Below are positions 9,062-17,228 of a stretch of DNA of 17,228 nt, piece after piece. The stretch lies in assembly GCA_027604685.1 (NCBI GenBank), contig JADHYX010000173.1, positions 1 through 17,228 of the forward strand. Direction: 5' to 3'. The position numbers and the translations under genes are program-made. The notes beneath the pieces were generated by a model. It worked only from the letters and a program-made list of their open reading frames with translations. It did not search any database and was not told the DNA's origin. Position 1 is the stretch's first letter; every line of letters begins with the position of its first letter. The DNA comes from Lobulomyces angularis. Lineage: Eukaryota; Chytridiomycota; Chytridiomycetes; Lobulomycetales; Lobulomycetaceae.

Positions 9062-12000
9062 ATGATTGAGTATTCTGACATCGTTACCGATGGAGTTCCT
9101 CTGTTACATCCCAAACTCACTTCATTAATGCTTGAGCCTACAGAACAATATATGAAATACTTTTGCTCAAAACTAGGTACAATATCTTTTGACATTTTTG
9201 GATAATTTACGTGCCTTAACTTCTTATATTAAACCTTTTGTACCAATGATAGGAAAACTGCGTTATGTTTACGAGCAGGAAAAAAAAAAGGGTATGGTAT
9301 GTTGTATTGTAATTTATACCACAAAATTTTTGTAGGATTTCCTAATGCGATTCAAAATCTGCATTTAATAGAAGCGGATGATAGATGTAAAGCTGTTGTT
9401 CCATTTCCAAATAATTACAAACTTGTTACCGTAAAGGTTCAATTTTTCGCCTGAAACTAATTTTAAAAATTGTATAGACCCTCAAAACAATTCAACTAGG
9501 AAACCCATTACCGGATGCCTCTGGCGACGATGGTTATAGAAGAGATAACTATATTTATGGTAACTATAAACTCTTCTTTTTTACTAAGAAAACAATTTTT
9601 AGGCCATCCTGGATGTGTTAGTAATTACCTACGCTTTAGATCTTTTAACGACTTTGCTCCACATTATATCTGGCTTTTGAGAGTTAATGATGGTTTCACA
9701 AATGATTATGCAGAGTGTCACTGCCAGTATTGCCCAAAATATATCGAAATGAACAAAATGATATTTCTTGAGTTAACGTTGCCTAAAAGAGGGCTAATTA
9801 ATGCTACCTTATTTCCGAATTTCCAGCAAATTGTATTTCGAAAAAGGTAATTTTAAAATTATAAATACTATTTCTTTAAAAAACGAAGAGAAATCGTTTG
9901 GGTACCAGTAAGAATATCTGGCGCTATTGTAAGAAACGGTGTTGATTACGTTCAAGAATTGGAAAAAAGAAAACAAATCTCAAAAAATTTACATTCAGAC
10001 GAATTTTTGAAAAAATTTAGTAATGAAGATCTACTAAGAGAAGTTTTTTATTGGTAATATCGTTTTTAATTGTTTTTAATTCTTTTCAGGCCTGCCATTA
10101 TTATGGATAGATTCGCTGATGGAGTTATCAATAATCACAGCCACAGTATAACCTATAACGTTAAGCTGCTGAGAGATCCTTCCTCTTGGGATTTAGGTAT
10201 CTTTTGTATATCTTTTTTGTAACCTCTTGTTAGAGCAGAAATATATTCTACCGTACTTGAGTTTTCCGAGTAAGGGAGAAGTTACTGTACATGCTGGAGT
10301 TTCTCAAGGAATCCAACGTCAACTTTTTAACGGCATTGCTGATGCTGAAGTTAACGCTAACATGTTTTCACCTTTCGGTCCCTTCGATGCAAAAGTTTAT
10401 GAAAAGCATGATTATGTGAATCAGTATTCCGATTTTCACAAAGACGTTATGAATTGTACGCACTACACTGGAATTTATCTAGGCAGCGAAGTTATCATGG
10501 TTTTTATTTACTACTTGCTAGCAATTAATTTATTTCCAGCTTGGTGATTTTGCGCGTTTAAGCTCAAGAGGAAATTTAAATTTTGGGCAAAAAATATTGA
10601 AAATTTGTGCAATACTTGAACTTGAAGAAAACGGTGTTAAATCCTTGTTTGTTATCGGCGCAATATTTCAACAAATCACCAAGTACATGGTGAATTTGAA
10701 TGGTCCCTCGGAAAATTTTTATACCCATTATCCTCACTCATCTTGGAGTTCTATGCTGAAATCAGATTCCACAGATATGTATGAAAATATATGTTATGTG
10801 TTTGATACTAATTTATGCTAGAATTTTACCTGCTTGGCAATGTCATACTGCGTCCCACTTGTATGGTATAAAAAAGCCTGATTTTTCATCACTCCATAAA
10901 ATAAAGGTGGACGAATTAAAAGGACGGTATTACCCCATTCGGTTAAACTGTGAAAAATATTGTTCACAAACAGCATACGACTCACTACTGGATTTTGAAA
11001 TCTACTCGTCATCAGTTTCAGAAATTTTTAAAAACCAGAATAGGAATAAACTTCGTGATGTCCAAAGGTTTATACCAAGAAATCAGATCAATTATTCTAA
11101 CTGGTTGAGTTTGGGATTTAAAGCAACCGATGAGACCTTTCATTTTGATGACAGGTTCGCAAATATACGCATTATTAACTGTTATATCCATTAGAGATAT
11201 TATAGATGAGATTCAAGAATCTAAAATGCTCGAACACAGTGGAAATTTGAGAAGTTTAGTTCTTTTTACCAGAAAAGCAAAATCCGCATCGGAAAAAGGG
11301 GTATCTGATTTGGTTGCACAAGAATCATCATCTGATTCAGAAAACACTTTACCAATAAAAAAGTTAATTACACCAAAAGCGAAAAAGCGATTACTTTACA
11401 GTTCTAGTAGCTCCGAAACAGAGGAATTATCTACTATAAATTGCCCAGAAAGAAATTGCTTATGGCAATTTCAATCATTTGATAAGGTGGAAATGCATTT
11501 GAGCCAGCATCATGACTACGGGCGACGCCAGATAGAGACTGTCTTAAAATCGCTACAATCTAAACATTCAGATGGAACGAGAGGATTAAAAAAGTCTAAA
11601 ACAAATAGTAATAAAGTAGATTGGTTGGATGCTCGGAGTTGTCCAGAGGCGGATTGTGATGGTAAACAACTTTTTGAATATTATAAACCTCTATTAGTTG
11701 CAAATTTTTTTAAGGCGGATGATTTGAAGCGACATTTAATTGAAAAACATGAAAAAGGCGTCAAGAGCAATATTTCACATGATAACCAACTTGAACTTAT
11801 ATCCCCTACTTCAGAAGTCTTAAAATTTAAAAATGATATCATTGTAAAATATAATTATCTATTGGAAGTTGATCTTTTAGATCTAAATTCTATGGTTTAT
11901 AGAAATTTTGAAAATTTCTTTTTAAGGATTCGTGACCAGAAGTTTTCTCATCATTTTTTAAACCCTGTAGATCAAAAAGAATTGGCATACTATAATGTTA

Positions 12001-14147
12001 TTGAGAATCCGATGGATTTGATGCAGCTTAGTTTTAATTTGAATATCGATACGTCTGTATATAGAACTGGAAAGTTGCACTATTTTCCTCACACTAAAAA
12101 GAAGATTAAATATAAGACCCTGCGAAATTTAACGGAAATTTTTTTAGATTTTATTCAAATCTTTCTAAATTGTTTTAAGTTTAACACCAAGTTCGAAGAA
12201 ATAATTTATCAAGATGGATTGACTTTTTTTTTCTGGTTTCGAAAAGAATTTACAAATTTTTTGAATGATAATGTGAAATTTCACCCGCTATTGTTTCAAA
12301 ACACCGTCAATGACGTCATTTCCGATAATGACGACGAAGAAGTAGAAGTGGAAGAAATATCGGGGTTTGTTAAACCTTTGCTGCATGTGGAAAAAGGAAA
12401 TAATATTATTAATGAAAAAAGTTTATGTGTATCCCCGTGTTCTACTTTTCACGAATCAACGGAAGAAGATGATGTTAATATTTTAGAAATAGAGAATAAA
12501 ACCATAACTCGTTCAAATTCCTTCTCTCAAGTCCGGGAATTTTTTAAAGAAATTTCTGTTAACAAAACAAGAAAAGAATTTGACGAAGAGATTATTTTAC
12601 AGTTGCTGAATCATAATAATAATAAACTGTACTTAAATTTTGAAGAAACCTTAAAGGCACTTCCTCTAGAAAATTCAGTTCTTTTTAGCGAAAATGATTT
12701 ATACAGTACTTTACAAAATGAGAGTCAGATTCTTGCGAAACAGTCAGGTATGCGCTTTTTTGTCACGCTGGTACAAAATTAAACTTTTAGTTGTTGTAGA
12801 AGAGGTAGCAGTGGACGGAAAAAATAATAACGATAAAAATTTTGATAAATTTTCTTCTAGCAAAGTAGTAGGCGATAAGGCAGTTGTTGACAATGAAGTG
12901 AGAAAAAAAAGCGATGAAATAGACGCTACTTTTGATTCAGAAATAATGAAAGAGCCCTCACCACATTATTCTACTGTTAAGAACCATTCAAAAACTAATA
13001 CCCTAATTAAAGATATCGCACCTTTTAATGCAAATTCGAGTAGTTCAAGGGCTGCTTCTTTGAATTCGTTTGAAAATGTAAAAAAAGATAGAATATTTAT
13101 AAAAGAAAAAAATAATACAGTCGGGAGTCATTTGAATATCAGTACCAACAGCCCTATAGATTCAAACGTTTCTTTTATAAAATCTAAAATTTTTATAAAG
13201 GAAAAAAAAGTTTCCTCTGCATCAAATGAATACGATGAGAAATTCCAATCTGGTAAAATTACGCTGTCTTCTGGGCAGAAAGCTTTAGACTTACCAAAAA
13301 CTGCTGAAAATTCACCGAAAAGGATGGAAAATGAAATATTCTTATTAAATGATAAAAATTTTACTACTCAAAATGGACCCATAATTGAAGCTGGTAATGA
13401 TATACAAAATTCCACTCAGGATAAATTAAGCTACAATTTGGCGTCAAACTCACTAGATGAGAAGCATGCAGTGTCTAAAATTTTACTACCTAAGGAAGTA
13501 CCAGAGAATGTTATGGTTTTTGAATTTCACTATGATGGAGATATTGGCTATAGCATTACTTTAGCTATTGGCTATGGTGGTATTATTAGCGAAGGAAATG
13601 TGAAAAAATGGACAAGATCTTGGTATTATAAAAAAGATATAAAAGTAATTTTTTTTCTTTAGCCCATATGCTGCACGATTAAAATCATATCAAAAAAATT
13701 TTAAGTTTGTGACGTTTTATGAAGCAAAACTAAGAAAAAGCTTGAGTTTGAATAAAGTTTTTAACATTGAAGGAAAGTTTAGCAATAAAGATGAGAATTT
13801 AATTAAACTGTTGAATTTAAAATTTGAAAAAATATACAAATCCACCTTCATTTTTCAAACTTTTAAATTTGATAATGCAAAAGAAGAGTCGCAATTTCTT
13901 AAATTAAAAAATATTTTAAACTCTAGGGTATGAATTTGTAGTTTTTTTATTATTTAATATTTATTACAGGTTGCTCTTGTAAAAATTGGTGAGGAATTTC
14001 ATGGTTTTTTGTATTTTTTAGTGGAGGAAAAGAGATTATTTGGCTTATGTAAGTATTTTTTAAATAAGTATTCTATTAATTTTTTGTAAAGATGGAACAT
14101 TTGGTGGTAAAAAGATGCTCTTTGATTCAGTGTCACTTTATGCATAA
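9062..14147 (+). CDS. Clr2-like silencing protein fused to two C2H2 zinc fingers and a bromodomain, 16 exons
   Basis: Exons: 9062-9176, 9253-9291, 9336-9436, 9478-9559, 9603-9846, 9889-10053, 10090-10196, 10234-10490, 10540-10778, 10822-11154, 11195-11661, 11698-12747, 12791-13622, 13663-13927, 13970-14048 and 14092-14147. All are GT-AG with phases consistent to TAA, giving about 1476 aa. Residues 86-160 carry a Clr2-type motif (LPDASGDDGY, YIYGHPG, LRFRSFNDFAPHYIWL, CHCQYC); 195-560 continue with Clr2-like blocks (VPVRISG, GSELGDFARLSS). Two C2H2 fingers lie at about 644-667 and 710-734. A bromodomain (about 782-904) shows FLNPVD, YYNVIENPMDL and NCFKFN, with N879 as the expected acetyl-lysine-binding Asn. 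A Ser/Lys-rich linker (about 1067-1300, IFIKEK twice) precedes a globular C-terminal domain (1305-1476), unassigned, perhaps SPOC-like. In S. pombe, Clr2 acts in the SHREC deacetylase complex at heterochromatin; a related nuclear silencing role is inferred. Confidence 0.78.
11662..11697 (+). other. In-frame stop-free 36-nt intron inside the second zinc finger
   Basis: The stretch starts gtaaac and ends tattag. Read through, it would put 25 residues between the second Cys and first His of the finger. Spliced out, the finger becomes C-x4-C-x13-H-x4-H with the usual Phe and Leu, close to the first finger. Its length equals the shortest other intron in this gene. Confidence 0.75.
12057..12101 (+). 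other. Possible in-frame 45-nt intron inside the bromodomain
   Basis: The stretch starts gtatat and ends ctaaaaag; it is 3n and stop-free. Retention gives a bromodomain about 15 residues longer than usual between the NPMDL helix and the NC-x-x-FN helix. Removal gives DTSKIKYKTLRN, closer to a normal spacing. AAG acceptors are common here, but the evidence does not settle it. I have counted it as exon. Confidence 0.4.
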
Positions 14148-14377
14148 AAGTAAAGTTAGTTTAGTTTGGTGTCAGAAATATAAATTTAGATTTGAAATAG
14201 AAACTGTATATTTTTTTTTTCCTTTAATTTGTTATAGTATTGTATCATATAAATGTAATTTATTCAGAGAATATTAATTTTGTATTTATTGAATTTTTTT
14301 TTTGGTTGATGATATTTTGTTAACCAGGATAATGTTAAATTTCGGAGTTTAAAAATTTCGCGTTTTACTTAAGCTTT

Positions 14378-16033
14378 ATGAATACAACAGAGGAGCATTT
14401 ACTTTACTGGCCATATGCGAAAGAGCAATTTGAAAAAATTAACGAATTTATTGGGAGATTAAATTTATGGTGCACTGCTGCTAACGATATTGTAAAATTT
14501 TTTACTCTTATGCACTTCTTTGAAAAACAGAAATCAAAATTTTCTACAAGATTGATAAAAAAATATAATTTCGTTACTCAGATAATAAATCAAAATTCTC
14601 AAAGTTTAAGTATGATACAGTTTTAAAAACTTTAATTTTTTTTATTTTTTTTGGAAATAATAAAAGTTGGTTTGAATAACATATTTGAACCATTTGGAAA
14701 TTCTTTAATAAATTTGGAAAATAAGCAAATTGAATTTGAAAAAAGTTTTTGGGATCAAATTTTAAAGAAACTAATAGAATTAAGGTTAGAAAGTGTAAAG
14801 TATACAAAGGTAAGTCTGCCTTGCTAAAAACAAATTCAAAGAACAATGTTTCCGAATTCATTTTTTTTTATTAAGACGATTGAGACGGAATTAATTGAGT
14901 TAATGAATCGAATTAACAAAGAAAGATGTGAAACAATAAAGCAAATCAAAATTCATGAAAATGCTTTATGCAAGCGGTCCATTATCTTAAAAAACGCTGT
15001 CGATCCGTGGTTAACGGAACTAATACTGGTAAAAAATCTTAAATTGATGACTGTAAGGGAAAATCAGTTTCAAGCATCCTTTTTAATTTTGCTGCATAAA
15101 ATTGAAAACTTTGAATTCAAAATTTTTTCTGAGCTTCAAGGAATTCTATCTAACTATTGCAAGTTGAGGGAGACAGTGATTATGGAAAATCAAGTGAGTG
15201 TACTTTGGAGTATCAAGTACTTATATTTATAGAAGTATGCTGAAACCTCAAATGCTGGTGCAGAAACTTTTGTTTCTAATTTTTCATCAAATCAGCCCAA
15301 CAGAACTGAAAATTTTACAGTTTTTCAGTCAAAAAGATTGCTGGAGGACTTTCCCTTAAAAATCAATGAGATTAAACTGTCAAAAAAAGGTATATTAAAG
15401 AGAAAAGGAGGATTTTTGGGGAAAAAATGGCTATTAAACTTATTTTGTTTGACTGACACTGGGTTTTTGCATTGTTTCCATGCATCAAAGTGTGATAAAC
15501 CAGATGATATCAATAACTACTCGTTCATCTACAATGATCTAAAAAAGCCAAATGCGTATTTTAGGTAAGTGGAAGCTTTTTAAATTTAAAAATGGTTTTT
15601 TTGAATCATAGCATAAATTTACAACAATCAAAAATATCTGTGGAGTTTGTTAAGGAAAAAGCACACTTGTTTGTCTTTGAAATCAAAATATATGAAAGGA
15701 AAAAAAAAAGAATGCATTTAAAAAAAATTCAATTAAAAGCTGGAAGTGAAGTTGAAATGATTGATTGGGTTGCACTGCTGCGTTTAAAAATTGAGTAAGT
15801 AAAAAAGTGTTTCGCTTTGTTAACTGCATTAAATTTTTTCCCTTATATTAGTTCTTACATTCCAGGTATATATTCAACTTTGATTTTTTTCTATTACACT
15901 ATTGCAAAAAATAGATGGCCCACCTACCCTGATATTCCCAGAGGAAGAGAGCCTAATGCTGAAAGTAGAAGAAGCAATCTATACAGGTAGAAGCAATACT
16001 GACATTAATGGTAATGAGGAAGTTAAAGTGTAG
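14378..16033 (+). CDS. F-BAR plus PH domain protein, Slm1/Slm2-like, 7 exons
   Basis: Exons are 14378-14609, 14667-14809, 14876-15193, 15233-15564, 15612-15794, 15852-15865 (14 nt) and 15915-16033, giving 446 aa and a TAG stop. Residues 1-235 are helical and charged, with spacing typical of an F-BAR-like coiled coil (LYWPYAKEQFEKINEFIGRL; IFEPFGNSLINLENKQIEFE). Residues about 290-410 form a PH domain: KKGILKRKGGFLGKKW (basic beta1-beta2 loop, suited to phosphoinositide heads), LFCLTDTGFLHCF, SINLQQSKI, and the closing helix EMIDWVALLRLKI with its diagnostic Trp. The F-BAR-PH order and fungal setting suggest Slm1/Slm2, PI(4,5)P2-binding TORC2 effectors at the plasma membrane. Other fungal PH proteins with a helical N terminus are possible. 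The start is the first ATG of the frame after an AT-rich gap; homologues may extend further upstream. Confidence 0.68.
15852..15865 (+). other. 14-nt micro-exon in the Slm-like gene
   Basis: The segment ttcttacattccag is bounded by an acceptor (ttatattag) and a donor (gtatat). Including it continues the frame to SYIPDGPPTL and a TAG at 16031. Skipping it, or retaining the next intron, puts the last exon into a second frame that is open to a TAG at 15988. The included form looks more protein-like and was chosen. Confidence 0.55.
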
Positions 16034-16260
16034 GAGTGGAGGTGAAATTGAACCAACTAAGAAAATTTCCAACATCACTGAAAGGGGCGTTCTGTTTCAA
16101 TGACACTGAATGAATAACTGTTAGTTTAAATCTATGATTAGTTTTATAAAATATTTATTCTGCTAAAAAATATTTTGATGTTTAATAATAATGAATTTGA
16201 TCTTTTTATTTTTTTTCTTGACAAAATTGGTGCCACAACAAAAATCACTCACTTCTTGTA

Positions 16261-17228
16261 ATGAACAACAGAGAAAAGGATAAAACTTTGGTAGATTGGT
16301 TTTTGATAAAAAGACAAGTAAAACCCGATCAGATTAAGCCAATTTCAGACTATCCTGTAAAATTTTGGTTAGTTGTGTGTGGGCAACAAAGTGATGGAGT
16401 TTTATGGAACAGGTAAAAAAAACTTCCTTTTTTTTATCAAGATTTAAGTTATTTTTAATTTTTTATCATATAATTTTGAATTTAAAATTTTAAATGTTTA
16501 ACTACATCTCTTTTTAGCTCCCTTATTAGCACCAGAATAGATAATTTTACGTTGTTGACTAAGTCAAACTCAAGATACATTCTAAAAGGGACTTTTAATA
16601 AGGAGAAAACAGAAAAACATGGTTTTTTTTTTTTTTTTTATTTCATTCTTACTGGCATAGGTTTTTCACCTGAATTTGCTCAATTATTTTGCAACGGATT
16701 TCCAGTAAATTGGAAAGAGGAACTAAGAAAAGAAATTTTAATAATGGAAGGATTGTCAGATACATATGATCTGAGCAAAGTCAATACTTTTGAAAAGTTA
16801 CAAACGTCAGATTCAAAAAACCAATTTCTTCCAGTAAATAAAATGAATGTAGAAAATAGTACCCTAGTACGTAATGGTATTTAATTTTTATTTATGCAGC
16901 GTTAACATTAATTGTAGAGACAACGCGGCCTGGATTTCAATATACTGAAGGATTAGGTAAAGTTGACTCGTCGTCTGAAGCAGAGGAATGCGAACTGGCA
17001 ACTACCCCAATAAAAATAAAACAAAAAGAAAATTTATTGCAATCACTAAACCGCCGAAAAACGAAAGTATTAGATAAAAAGAAGAGTAAAGATCCACATC
17101 GTTTAATAGAAAAAGTGGAGTCTTTTCAAAATAGCAAAATAGAAAGTTTACAAAACAACTTAGAAAATGAGGTTGAAACATTTGAAAGTAATAAAAAAAA
17201 AAAAAAAAATAAAAATAGGTTAGATTAG
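16261..17228 (+). CDS. SANTA-domain protein, KNL2/M18BP1-type, 4 exons
   Basis: Exons are 16261-16412, 16518-16621, 16661-16858 (or to 16870) and 16900-17228, giving 260 or 264 aa; the TAG stop is the last three bases of the window. Residues about 10-103 match the SANTA domain: VDWFLI near the start, PVKFWLVVCGQQSDGVLWNR, then LISTRIDNFTLLTKSNSRYI, YILKGTF, and the closing GFSPEF-x5-CNGFPVNWKEEL. SANTA marks KNL2/M18BP1, which help load the CENP-A histone at centromeres. The rest is Lys-rich and helical with a basic tail from an A-rich tract. I see no SANT/Myb domain and no CENP-C-like motif. The third intron is either 41 nt (donor gtaccc at 16859) or 29 nt (donor gtaatg at 16871); both keep the frame. 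Further exons beyond the window cannot be excluded. Confidence 0.75.

Noticed and set aside
14574..14861. Minus-strand open frame of 95 aa
   Set aside because: It is antisense to the F-BAR exon and its flanking introns, with low-complexity Phe/Leu composition.
9062..17228. Functional chromatin gene cluster linking the Clr2-bromodomain and SANTA genes
   Set aside because: An unrelated signalling gene lies between them and nuclear gene order rarely implies co-function in such genomes; it is treated as coincidence.

Overview
This window looks like nuclear DNA of a small-genome eukaryote, most likely an early-diverging fungus; a Cryptomycota or chytrid-like lineage is my guess and is not proven. 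It is strongly AT-rich. Genes are packed with about 220-330 bp between most neighbours, and they are broken by many short GT-AG introns, mostly 36-60 nt. The standard genetic code fits: intact genes end in TAA or TAG. The fungal assignment rests mainly on a Clr2-type silencing protein and a Slm1/2-like F-BAR/PH protein. All gene models below were assembled by hand from reading frame, splice sites and family resemblance.

Layout: (1) 80-917, minus: a universal stress protein (USP) in four exons. (2) 1146-1790, plus: a decayed second USP copy, head to head with the first. (3) 1791-2558: no gene seen. (4) 2559-4724, minus: an unrecognised, largely disordered protein in at least six exons. (5) 5051-8838, minus: a complete Vip1/PPIP5K inositol pyrophosphate kinase in 16 exons; it keeps the RHADR phosphatase motif but has Lys where the second conserved His is expected. 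(6) 9062-14147, plus: a chromatin protein of about 1476 aa in 16 exons, joining a Clr2-like region, two C2H2 zinc fingers, a bromodomain and an unassigned C-terminal domain. (7) 14378-16033, plus: a Slm1/2-like F-BAR plus PH protein in seven exons, one of only 14 nt. (8) 16261-17228, plus: a SANTA-domain protein of the KNL2/M18BP1 type.

The genes do not form a single pathway. Vip1 and the Slm-like protein both belong to phosphoinositide or inositol-phosphate signalling. The Clr2-bromodomain protein and the SANTA protein both belong to silent or centromeric chromatin. Vip1 and the Clr2-bromodomain gene share a 223-bp divergent promoter region. The most notable items are the Clr2/zinc-finger/bromodomain fusion, the Vip1 His-to-Lys change, the SANTA protein without a SANT/Myb domain, and several stop-free introns of length 3n that make naive translations wrong.
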